Positions 1 through 6,153 of a stretch of 6,298 nt of DNA are shown one piece after another; the first letter of the stretch is position 1; each line of letters opens with the position of its first letter. The DNA comes from Bacillota bacterium (GTDB lineage Bacteria; Bacillota; Sulfobacillia; Symbiobacteriales; Symbiobacteriaceae): contig JAQBPS010000116.1 of assembly GCA_028287415.1 (NCBI GenBank), positions 1-6,298 of the forward strand, given 5' to 3'. The notes under the pieces were generated by a model. The model was not told where the DNA came from, searched no databases, and worked only from the letters and a program-made list of their open reading frames with translations. The position numbers and the translations under genes are program-made.

Positions 1-559
1 AGCAAGCCCGCTTGCCGATGACGATTGCCGCCACAAGCGCCGAGAAGCCGGACGAAATGTGCACGACGGAACCCCCGGCGAAGTCGAGCGCGCCCATCGA
101 CTGGAGCCAGCCGCCCCCCCAGCTCCAGTGCGCGAGCGGCGGGTAGATGACGCTGGACCAGAGGATTGTGAACAGGACGTACGCCTTGAAGCTGACCCGC
201 TCGGCCATGGCGCCGCTGATCAGCGCCACCGCGATCACCGCGAACATCCCCTGATACATGGCAAAGAGCAGGTGCGGGATCGTGGCGGAGCCGTGGGGAG
301 CAGCGCCGACGCCCTTCAGGCCGAGGAACTCGGTCCCCCCGATCACGCTGCCGATGCTGGAGCCGAACGAAAGGCTGTAGCCGAACACAGCCCAGATAAT
401 GCTCACCAGGCATAGGACAAAGAATGAGTGCATCAGTGTGGACAGGACATTTTTCCGCCGGACGAGGCCCCCGTAGAAGAGCGCCAGCCCCGGTGCGGTC
501 ATCATCATCACCAGCGCGGTCGCAGTCAGCATCCAGGCGGTATCCCCCGAATTAATCAT
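1..559 (-). CDS. amtB: AmtB/Rh-family ammonium transporter, N-terminal 186 codons (cut by window edge)
   Basis: Integral membrane channel that conducts ammonium/ammonia across the cytoplasmic membrane. I translated the minus strand from the ATG at 559-557; it stays open to the window edge, so the C-terminal half is missing. Residues 22-40 (APGLALFYGGLVRRKNVLS) are the classic Amt helix-1 signature. AMAERVSF (117-124), WGGGW (147-151) and DFAGGSVVHISSG (159-171) follow in family order. Aligned to mature E. coli AmtB, F106 matches the Phe gate F107, W147 matches W148, D159 matches D160 and H167 is the first pore His (H168). The second pore His would lie beyond the window. The N-terminus begins directly with helix 1, with no cleavable signal peptide as in E. 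coli. The HISSG variant differs from the E. coli HINAA. An AGGAG ribosome binding site supports the start. Two GlnR/TnrA boxes upstream suggest nitrogen control; a glnB/glnK gene may follow outside the window. Confidence 0.95.
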   Translation of the reverse strand, partial: MINSGDTAWMLTATALVMMMTAPGLALFYGGLVRRKNVLSTLMHSFFVLCLVSIIWAVFGYSLSFGSSIGSVIGGTEFLGLKGVGAAPHGSATIPHLLFAMYQGMFAVIAVALISGAMAERVSFKAYVLFTILWSSVIYPPLAHWSWGGGWLQSMGALDFAGGSVVHISSGFSALVAAIVIGKRAC

Positions 560-567
560 GAGCGTAG

Positions 568-572
568 CTCCT
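568..572 (-). promoter_or_regulatory. Ribosome binding site of the ammonium transporter gene
   Basis: On the minus strand AGGAG lies 8 nt before the ATG, inside a purine run (GAGAGAGAGGAG). It fixes the start at 559. Confidence 0.8.
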
Positions 573-586
573 CTCTCTCCCGTCCA

Positions 587-603
587 TGTTAGTTTTCCTG
601 ACA
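587..603. promoter_or_regulatory. GlnR/TnrA-type operator, promoter-proximal copy
   Basis: TGTTAGTTTTCCTGACA is an exact match to the Firmicutes GlnR/TnrA consensus TGTNA-N7-TNACA. The dyad extends to 585-605 as CATGTTAG, 5 nt, CTGACATG, with 7 of 8 arm positions complementary. It sits only 14 nt upstream of the AGGAG element, so it probably lies at or downstream of the transcription start. By analogy with GlnR roadblock sites, binding there would repress transcription. Function is inferred from the match and from the identity of the downstream gene. Confidence 0.75.
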
Positions 604-628
604 TGAACGGGCGGTTAAGTTGCTACAG

Positions 629-657
629 TCGTACCACATCCTTTCAGTGTTGCGCAA
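629..657 (-). promoter_or_regulatory. Candidate promoter of the ammonium transporter gene
   Basis: Reading the minus strand, TTGCGC (657-652) and TACGAC (634-629) are separated by exactly 17 nt, which would start transcription near 622. Both hexamers match the sigma-A consensus poorly (3 of 6 each). Two alternatives exist. One is the perfect -35 TTGACA within the distal GlnR-type box, but it has no good -10 at 16-18 nt. The other is a sigma-54-like element at 621-636. Some promoter must lie in this gap, but the exact one is undecided. Confidence 0.3.
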
Positions 658-659
658 CA
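648..659. promoter_or_regulatory. Perfect 12-bp palindrome TGTTGCGCAACA, possible extra operator
   Basis: TGTTGCGCAACA is fully self-complementary and lies between the two GlnR-type boxes, off their common symmetry centre (633). It could be the operator of another dimeric regulator. It has no loop and no U-tract, so it is not a terminator. I do not recognise the motif. Confidence 0.3.
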
Positions 660-662
660 ATA

Positions 663-679
663 TGTCAACAAAGCTAACA
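663..679. promoter_or_regulatory. GlnR/TnrA-type operator, distal copy
   Basis: TGTCAACAAAGCTAACA is a second exact match to TGTNA-N7-TNACA. Its centre (671) is 76 bp from that of the proximal copy (595), about seven helical turns. The two 20-bp segments 585-604 and 662-681 are also inverted repeats of each other (17 of 20). On the minus strand the box contains TTGACA (668-663), which equals a consensus -35. A regulator bound here could therefore block RNA polymerase. If transcription instead starts near 622, the box is centred at about -49, where TnrA activates in Bacillus. Confidence 0.75.
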
Positions 680-691
680 TGCTAAATGGGC

Positions 692-3124
692 CTACTGCGC
701 CCACGCCAGGGGGGAGGCGGCGCCGGTCCCGGCCTCCATGGCGACGACATAGTCGCGCCCTTCCCACCGGCCCTCATCCGTCCAGCAGAACGTGAAGCGG
801 AGGGGCGCCTTCTGCCAGAGGTAGACCGGCAGGTCCGCAAAATGAATGCCGAGGGCGGTGGCGTGTGAATCGCTGTCGTTCACGGTGCGCCATTCGTCCG
901 CTGTCCAGCGGAGCCGGAACGGGGCGTTCGCCTGCACCCGCAGGACCGTGCCGGGCGCCACGCTGGTCGGCTGCCGGTTCGCTTTCCAGACCTCCAGCCT
1001 GCGCACGGCGGCCCGGTTGCCCAGGTACCGGTCACGCACCGGGGCGACCAGGTCGAAGACCCGCTCGTCGTGGACGGAGCGCAGCAGCTTGATGTACTCG
1101 GCGTGCGCCCACATGAGCGGCATGGCGGCACCGGTGGGGCGCCCGCACAGCAGGCCCGCCTGCGGCTGGTCGGCCTCGTCCCACACCTGCTCGGACAACA
1201 TGCCCGCCGGCGAGGCGAAGCCCTCCATCGCCTGGATGTAGCTGCGGATTGACCGCCCGGCCGCCAGCTCGTAATGCGCCCGTTCGCCGGTCAGCAGGGG
1301 CCAGGCCCGACCGACCCCGGCGCCTACATAGGGGCCGCCATCGGCCCGCTGGCCGTAGCCATCGCCGTTATAGCGGCGCCAGCAGGGCCCGACCGGCGTA
1401 TCGACCTTGAGGCTGGCATCTACCACGCGCAGGGAGTCGATCACCAGCGGGTCATCCGCCCGGCGGATGCCGTAGCGCACCAGTTCCAGGAAGCCCGCAT
1501 CGACCACCGCCTTCGCCGGCCGGGCGCCGTTCGCACCGGGCGGCTGGTTGGCCAGGTAGACATTGCCCTGGTTCGGGTCCTCCACCGGGTGCGGGTCGCC
1601 CAGGTCGACCGGCTGAATGCGGATGAAGTGGCGGGCCACATCGGGCAGGAGGATTCCCTGGGTCGTGACCGTCCAGGGCTCGATGTGCCCCTCCAGGAAA
1701 TCAGCGTACTCTTCGAGGTACTGGGCGGTCACCCCATCGCCGCGGAAGCGAGCCAGGGCGGCCGCACAGATCAATGCGGCGATCGAAACGGCCAGTGTGG
1801 AGGGCGAGTAGCCGGCGTTCTCCTCCCAGCGCTCCTGCTGGGTGGCCGGGCCGTGGTGGATGAGGAAGCGGGCCGCCTGCATCACCATACTGTAGGGGTC
1901 GAAGTCCTGGAGCGCCTTTTCCTGCCACAGCCGCCACGCGAGCAGGATCGGGAAGGCGACCTCGTCCAGCTGAACCCCGAACCAGTGGGGGTCACCGTTG
2001 ATCCAGAAGTTCTGCGGGAAACCGCCATCCGGCTGCTGGCTGGTCGCAAGGTAGATCAGCGCCCGCAGGGGGGTGGTGGTGTTGCCCGCCGCCAGCAGGC
2101 CCATGGTGCTGTTGACCATGTCCCGGGTCCAGACGAAGTGGTAGCCGCCGGTCTCTTCATCGCCCTTGGCCTCCCCCCAGGGGATGGAGAGCGAGGCGAT
2201 GAGGGCGCCGGGGAACGACTTGTCCTCGTGGGCGAGGAGCAGGCTGACGCTGGCGTGGAACAGGTTGCCCCCGTCACCCGCCACCTGCTGAAGCGGCAGC
2301 AGCTTGCCCACGGGCCGGAACCACTGGTCCTGATAGCGCTGCCGCTGGTGGGAGAAGGGGGTGCCCAGGGACTGCAGGAGCGTGGAGACGGCGTTGTGCT
2401 GGCCATCGCCGAACGCGAGGGCGAGGGTGAACTCGCCGTCCTCCGGCAGCAGCAGCTGGCCGGTGAGGGCGATCGCTCCGTCCGGGGCCTGGTCGAACTC
2501 CCAGTCCATCTGGAAGTTGGCGGCCAGGTCGGTCCAGCCGTCGCTCTGGCCGACGTAGCCGCAGGAGAGCCGGCTGAAGGGGACGCTGGCGCCCATCGCC
2601 AGGTGGATGCCGTCCCGCTCGGCCATGAGCAGCTCGCGGCCGGCGACCTGGATCACGGAGCCGTTGTTGTGCAGCCCGCCGCCGCCCAGGTGGGGGGAGC
2701 AGAGGGCGTAGAGCTGGAGCTGGGCGCGCAGGTCCGGGTCCGCCTCCAGCCGGGTGCGGATCAGAATGCAGGCGAGGTGCGGGTCGGCGATGATCTCCTT
2801 GATCAGCCGGTAGCGCCCGGCGGGGTCGGACTTGATCACCCGGTAGCCGAGGGCGTGGTCGGAGAGCCGCTCCAGCTGGGCGGTCATCTGCCGCTCGGTC
2901 GCAAGGAAGGTGGCGCCGTCGGAGACGAGGTATTGCAGGTCCCGCAGCTGGGGCCGGTCCACGGTCGGGTAGTACACCTCGGTGAGGATGCCGTCGAACA
3001 GGGTGAACCAGATGCGGCTGGAGGGCGCATACGCAGTGCCGACCCCGTCCTTGTTGCCATGCGTCCACCAGGGCGGGAGCCCGGGCTGCCCGAAGGCGGT
3101 CCGCTCGCCGCGGAGTTTGGTCAC
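692..3124 (-). CDS. GH15 glucoamylase-family glycoside hydrolase, cytoplasmic, 810 aa
   Basis: Predicted to release glucose from non-reducing ends of alpha-glucans or oligosaccharides with inversion. Residues 1-280 form the beta-rich N-terminal domain of bacterial glucoamylases and glucodextranases (GIGT-like GVGTAYAPSSRIWFTL at 27-42, YYPTVDRPQLRDL at 51-63). The (alpha/alpha)6 catalytic domain spans about 290-685. WTRD (332-335) matches the substrate-binding Arg/Asp of fungal glucoamylase. WEENAGYSPST (433-443) carries the proton donor, probably E434. SEQVWDE (644-650) carries the general base E645. GRPTGAAMPLMWAHAEYI (661-678) is the C-terminal family signature. About 110 further residues (700-810) look like an extra beta domain, with no close match recalled. 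There is no signal peptide or membrane segment, so the substrate is probably intracellular (glycogen, maltooligosaccharides). Glucodextranase or trehalase activity is possible, since GH15 members vary. The start codon is GTG, fixed by TAAGGAGG 8 nt upstream. It is transcribed divergently from the nucleotidyltransferase gene. Confidence 0.93.
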   Translation of the reverse strand: MTKLRGERTAFGQPGLPPWWTHGNKDGVGTAYAPSSRIWFTLFDGILTEVYYPTVDRPQLRDLQYLVSDGATFLATERQMTAQLERLSDHALGYRVIKSDPAGRYRLIKEIIADPHLACILIRTRLEADPDLRAQLQLYALCSPHLGGGGLHNNGSVIQVAGRELLMAERDGIHLAMGASVPFSRLSCGYVGQSDGWTDLAANFQMDWEFDQAPDGAIALTGQLLLPEDGEFTLALAFGDGQHNAVSTLLQSLGTPFSHQRQRYQDQWFRPVGKLLPLQQVAGDGGNLFHASVSLLLAHEDKSFPGALIASLSIPWGEAKGDEETGGYHFVWTRDMVNSTMGLLAAGNTTTPLRALIYLATSQQPDGGFPQNFWINGDPHWFGVQLDEVAFPILLAWRLWQEKALQDFDPYSMVMQAARFLIHHGPATQQERWEENAGYSPSTLAVSIAALICAAALARFRGDGVTAQYLEEYADFLEGHIEPWTVTTQGILLPDVARHFIRIQPVDLGDPHPVEDPNQGNVYLANQPPGANGARPAKAVVDAGFLELVRYGIRRADDPLVIDSLRVVDASLKVDTPVGPCWRRYNGDGYGQRADGGPYVGAGVGRAWPLLTGERAHYELAAGRSIRSYIQAMEGFASPAGMLSEQVWDEADQPQAGLLCGRPTGAAMPLMWAHAEYIKLLRSVHDERVFDLVAPVRDRYLGNRAAVRRLEVWKANRQPTSVAPGTVLRVQANAPFRLRWTADEWRTVNDSDSHATALGIHFADLPVYLWQKAPLRFTFCWTDEGRWEGRDYVVAMEAGTGAASPLAWAQ

Positions 3125-3132
3125 GGTCGGGT

Positions 3133-3140
3133 CCTCCTTA
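3133..3140 (-). promoter_or_regulatory. Ribosome binding site of the GH15 gene
   Basis: Minus-strand TAAGGAGG, complementary to the 16S rRNA 3' end over all 8 nt, lies 8 nt before GTG (3124-3122). It decides for the GTG start. Confidence 0.88.
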
Positions 3141-3286
3141 CCGGGGGTATAACGATTGCTACTACCATGTACGTTTCTTACAGTAAATGGGTTCGGTGTA
3201 AACTGAGTGCATATGTGGGGTTTTTCCAGGCAGGTATATTGCCGCAGATTTCGCTGATTTCGCAGATTCGAACAATAAAAAATATG

Positions 3287-3413
3287 TTCACCTGGTGATC
3301 TGTGTTTGTATCCTAGCTCATGAATAAATCATTTATTAGCCACGGATTGCACGGGTTACACAGATTTGAACAAAAATATATAAAAACATATTCACCTGGT
3401 CATCTGTGTTTGT
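3287..3413 (+). repeat. Direct repeat pair inside the composite repeat
   Basis: TTCACCTGG followed by ATCTGTGTTTGT appears at 3287-3309 and again at 3391-3413, 104 bp apart, with 22 of 23 bases identical. Similarity continues upstream through an A-rich tract to CAGATTYGAACAA (3263 and 3361). One copy lies between the left outer and left inner arms; the other lies in the central loop. This suggests duplication of a module rather than chance. Confidence 0.75.
3323..3337. repeat. Short AT palindrome AATAAAT-C-ATTTATT
   Basis: Seven-base perfect arms flank a single C, immediately left of the left inner arm of the composite repeat. With no loop of realistic size it is more likely a protein site or a repeat boundary than a terminator. 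Its role is unknown. Confidence 0.4.
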
Positions 3414-3548
3414 GTCTGAAATCCGTGTAACCTGTGAAATCCGTGGCCATATAAAATGCCCACGCCTCCTCCGAATCTGCGAAATCCGCGAAATCTGCGG
3501 CTATAAAATTCTCAACTAGCCAAATCGTAATACTCAAATTTTAAACTA

Positions 3549-3554
3549 TATACT
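3549..3554 (+). promoter_or_regulatory. Candidate -10 element for the nucleotidyltransferase gene
   Basis: TATACT (5 of 6 to TATAAT) lies 52 nt before the ATG at 3606 and would give a leader of about 45 nt. The hexamer 17 nt upstream (CGTAAT) is a poor -35. TATAAAAT at 3502-3509, at the right edge of the composite repeat, is another possible -10, also without a good -35. Confidence 0.35.
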
Positions 3555-3592
3555 AAAGGGTTTCGACAGCTTCACCTTGTACACCTACAACG

Positions 3593-3597
3593 GGAGG
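3593..3597 (+). promoter_or_regulatory. Ribosome binding site of the nucleotidyltransferase fusion gene
   Basis: GGAGG with 8 nt to the ATG at 3606. The in-frame GTG at 3597 overlaps this element, so the GTG cannot be the start it serves. Confidence 0.85.
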
Positions 3598-3605
3598 TGC
3601 GTTCC

Positions 3606-6152
3606 ATGAAAGCCGTAGTGATGGCTGGTGGTGAAGGGACCCGGCTCCGACCGCTTACTGTGAACCGACCCAAACCGATGGTGCCCGTGGCCAACCGGCC
3701 GGTCATGGAACACATCGTCGGGCTCCTGCGCCAGCACGGCATTACCGATGTGATCGCAACCCTCCAGTACATGCCCGACGCCATCCAGGAGTACTTTGGC
3801 GACGGCAGCGACTTTGGCGTGAACATGCAGTACTCGATCGAGGCACAGCCCCTCGGCACCGCGGGCAGCGTCCGGCAGGCGGCGCCCTCGCTGACCGAGA
3901 CCTTCCTTGTGATCTCGGGCGATGCCCTTACCGATATGGACCTGACCGACCTGATTCGCTTTCACAAGGCGAAGGGCTCCGTCGCCACCCTGGCCCTGAC
4001 CCGGGTGGAGAAGCCGCTCGAGTTCGGCGTCGTCATCACCGACGGCACCGGGCGCATCGTGCGCTTTCTCGAGAAGCCCTCCTGGTCCGAAGTCTTCAGC
4101 GATACGATCAACACCGGCATCTACGTGCTGGAGCCGGAAGTGCTCGAGCTGATGGCTGACGGGCAGGTCTTCGACTGGAGCAAGGACATTTTCCCGAAGC
4201 TGCTGGCCACGAGGCGGCCGATGTATGGCTACGTCAGCCGGGACTACTGGTGCGACATCGGCTCGCTCGAGCAGTGCCTCCAGGCGAACGAGGACTGCCT
4301 CGCCGGCCGGGTGCGCGTCAGCATACCCGGGGAGGAGTTGCGCCGGGGCGTCTGGGTCGGCAAGAATGTGGAGATCCACCCGACGGCCCAGATCACCGGC
4401 CCGGTTGTCCTGGGCGACGGCGTGGTGCTGCGCAAGCGTGCCCGGGTCGGCGAGTTTGCGGTGCTGGGGCCGAACACGGTGCTGGAGCCGGAGGCCGAGG
4501 TGCGGCGCAGCGTGACGATGGCTCAGGTCTACGTGGGCCGGGGGGCCGACATCCGGGCGGCGCTGGTGGCGAAGGGCGTCTCGCTCGGCGACCGGGTCTC
4601 GCTGGGGCAGGGCGTCGTCATCGGCGATCAGACGCAGATCGCGGAGGATGCGATCATCAAGCCCGGGGTCAAGATCTGGCCCTACAAGACGATCGAGGCG
4701 GGCGCGCAGGTGAACACCACCGTCGTCTGGGGCTCCCGGTATGCCCGGGGCGTCTTCGGGCCGGACGGCATCAGCGGCCTCGGCAACATGGAGGTGACGC
4801 CGGACCTGGTTGTCCGGCTGGGCGAGGCGTTCGGCTCCACCCTCGCCAAGGGCGATACCGTCTGTGTCAGCCGGGACACGTACCCCGCATCGGTGATGCT
4901 CAAGCGGGCGGCAGTGGCCGGGCTGGTGTCGGCTGGCGTGCGGATCTACAACCTTGAGTCGTCGCCAGTGCCGCTCACCCGGCACGCCATCAAGGCGCTC
5001 GGCACGAAGGGCGGCCTGTTCGTCATGGCCAACCCGCAGAGCCCGGGGGGCGTCATCATCAAATTGATGGATGCCCGCGGCATCGATATCGACACCGCGA
5101 CGGAGCGGAAAATCGAGACGATGATGGTCCGGGAGGATACCCGCAAGGTGCCGGTGGAGGAGATCGGGGCGGTCGCCTACCCGAGCAAAATCCTGGACTT
5201 TTACCGGACCGGCTTCCTGGAGCGGATCGATCTGGCGGCCGTGCGCAAGCGGCAGTTCCGGATCGTCTTTGACTACGGGAACGGGGCCGCCGGCCAACTG
5301 ATGCCATCGCTCCTCGGCGAGCTGGGCTGCCAGGAACTCGCCCTGAACACGGCGACGGACCCGATGCGGCTCTCCCGCACGGAGGAGGAGATCCAGCAGG
5401 CGCAGGAGTATCTGGTGGCCACGGTCAAGGCGATCAAGGCCGATCTGGGCATCCGCTTTGATCCGACCGGCCAGCGCATTTTCATCGTCGATAACCGCGG
5501 CCGGAGCCTGGGCGGGCACCAGGCCCTGGTGCTGTTCGCAGCGATGGCCCTGGAGCGCAACCATGGGGCTCGGGTGGCGGTGCCGGTGCTCGCGTCCCGG
5601 GCGGTCGACCTCGTGGCGAGTGACCCGGGGCAGGTGCTGCGGATCAAGACCGGGGCGAAGGCGCTCATGCAGGCGGCGGCTGCCCAGCAGGCACTGCTGT
5701 GCGGCGACGAGAGTGGCGGCTACATATTCTCCGACTTCTCCCCGAGCATGGACGGGCTCTTTGCGACCGCACAGTTGCTGCAGATGCTGGCGCTGTCGGG
5801 GCGCCCGCTGGATGCGATCGTCGACAGCCTGCCTCCGGTCGATGTGGTCCACGAGACGGTCCAGTGCCCGATGGACGCCAAGGGCAAGGTGATGCGTCAC
5901 CTGATCGAGGCGACAGCAGGGCAGGAGGTGACCTTGATCGATGGCGTCAAGGTGCGCCGTGGCGACCAGTGGGTGGCGCTGATTCCGGACTCGGTGCGGC
6001 CGCTGGTGCACATCTATGCGGAGCCGATTGAGGCCTACGAGCTGGTGGCGGAGTACCGCCGGGTGGTCCAGGATGCGGTGCTGTCGAGCGGCGGGGAGCC
6101 CGATCCGGAGCCGGATACGGAAGCGACGGTGACGGGGGAGGTGCGTAACTGA
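3606..6152 (+). CDS. Sugar-1-phosphate nucleotidyltransferase / phosphomannomutase-like fusion (mannose-1-phosphate guanylyltransferase-like), 848 aa
   Basis: Predicted to make an NDP-sugar from NTP and a hexose-1-phosphate in the cytoplasm. Residues 1-235 are an NTP_transferase domain: [10 protein letters not shown] (7-16) binds the nucleotide, GDALTD (105-110) holds the metal-binding Asp, and EKP (156-158), NTGIY (169-173) and YWCDIGS (214-220) follow in family order. Residues about 237-372 are hexapeptide repeats of a left-handed beta-helix. Residues about 390-827 are a phosphohexomutase fold with altered active-site loops: MANPQSP (474-480) replaces TASHNP, FDPTGQR (618-624) replaces FDGDGDR, and PDSVRP (794-799) replaces the RPSGTEP phosphate loop. 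The sugar loop GDESGG (700-705) is retained. Similar fusions in actinobacteria, Firmicutes and cyanobacteria are usually annotated as mannose-1-phosphate guanylyltransferase. The true sugar and nucleotide could differ (glucose; UDP, ADP or dTDP). The C-terminal 20 residues are an acidic tail. ATG is preferred over the GTG at 3597. A second ORF follows after 1 nt. Confidence 0.92.
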   Translation: MKAVVMAGGEGTRLRPLTVNRPKPMVPVANRPVMEHIVGLLRQHGITDVIATLQYMPDAIQEYFGDGSDFGVNMQYSIEAQPLGTAGSVRQAAPSLTETFLVISGDALTDMDLTDLIRFHKAKGSVATLALTRVEKPLEFGVVITDGTGRIVRFLEKPSWSEVFSDTINTGIYVLEPEVLELMADGQVFDWSKDIFPKLLATRRPMYGYVSRDYWCDIGSLEQCLQANEDCLAGRVRVSIPGEELRRGVWVGKNVEIHPTAQITGPVVLGDGVVLRKRARVGEFAVLGPNTVLEPEAEVRRSVTMAQVYVGRGADIRAALVAKGVSLGDRVSLGQGVVIGDQTQIAEDAIIKPGVKIWPYKTIEAGAQVNTTVVWGSRYARGVFGPDGISGLGNMEVTPDLVVRLGEAFGSTLAKGDTVCVSRDTYPASVMLKRAAVAGLVSAGVRIYNLESSPVPLTRHAIKALGTKGGLFVMANPQSPGGVIIKLMDARGIDIDTATERKIETMMVREDTRKVPVEEIGAVAYPSKILDFYRTGFLERIDLAAVRKRQFRIVFDYGNGAAGQLMPSLLGELGCQELALNTATDPMRLSRTEEEIQQAQEYLVATVKAIKADLGIRFDPTGQRIFIVDNRGRSLGGHQALVLFAAMALERNHGARVAVPVLASRAVDLVASDPGQVLRIKTGAKALMQAAAAQQALLCGDESGGYIFSDFSPSMDGLFATAQLLQMLALSGRPLDAIVDSLPPVDVVHETVQCPMDAKGKVMRHLIEATAGQEVTLIDGVKVRRGDQWVALIPDSVRPLVHIYAEPIEAYELVAEYRRVVQDAVLSSGGEPDPEPDTEATVTGEVRN

Positions 6153-6153
6153 G

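Larger units (their letters stand above)
3241..3501. repeat. 261-bp composite inverted repeat with nested arms
   Basis: The outer arms, 3241-3270 and 3472-3501, are inverted copies matching at 29 of 30 positions. The inner arms, 3339-3367 and 3419-3447, are inverted copies matching at 26 of 29; one of the three differences would be a G-U pair in RNA. All four arms are runs of three degenerate 9-nt units of the type NCRCRGATT (plus strand on the left, complement on the right). Transcribed from either strand, the region could fold into a long hairpin with a large internal loop. It resembles the CACGGATT/ATCTGTG intergenic repeats seen in many bacterial genomes, but I cannot assign a named family. 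A non-autonomous mobile element is possible; no clean target-site duplication is visible. Confidence 0.85.
3125..3605. other. AT-rich divergent intergenic region
   Basis: This 481-bp gap separates the divergent glucoamylase and nucleotidyltransferase genes and must hold both promoters. It is much richer in A and T than the genes around it. The middle (3241-3501) is a composite inverted repeat. The left part (3141-3240) should contain the minus-strand promoter, but I see no convincing -35/-10 pair there. The right part (3502-3605) holds a candidate plus-strand -10. There is no exact GlnR/TnrA-type box, no tRNA and no credible ORF. Confidence 0.8.

Noticed and set aside
59..415. 118-codon plus-strand open frame near the left edge
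   Set aside because: It is antisense to the ammonium transporter, whose conserved pore residues are clear on the minus strand.
560..691. Rho-independent terminator after the glucoamylase stop
   Set aside because: The inverted repeats here are operator-like: they are 57 bp apart or have no loop, and no GC-rich stem with a T-tract follows.
3147..3153. GTTATAC as -10 of the glucoamylase promoter (minus strand)
   Set aside because: It lies so close to TAAGGAGG that transcription would begin in or after the ribosome binding site, and no -35 matches.
1274..3298. 674-codon open frame on the plus strand opposite the glucoamylase gene
   Set aside because: It has low-complexity Gly/Val/Asp/Arg composition, no ribosome binding site and no domain. 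It ends in the AT-rich repeat and lies antisense to a well-supported GH15 gene.
3241..3501. CRISPR array
   Set aside because: Units are 9 nt, degenerate and contiguous, and occur in both orientations. There are no unique spacers of regular length.
3235..3505. TATA target-site duplication proving a transposable element
   Set aside because: The two TATA copies are not equally placed relative to the arms (2 nt gap on the left, none on the right), and TATA is common in this AT-rich stretch.
3597..3605. GTG at 3597 as start of the nucleotidyltransferase fusion
   Set aside because: It overlaps the GGAGG ribosome binding site. The ATG at 3606 has ideal 8-nt spacing and gives the usual [10 protein letters not shown]-terminus.
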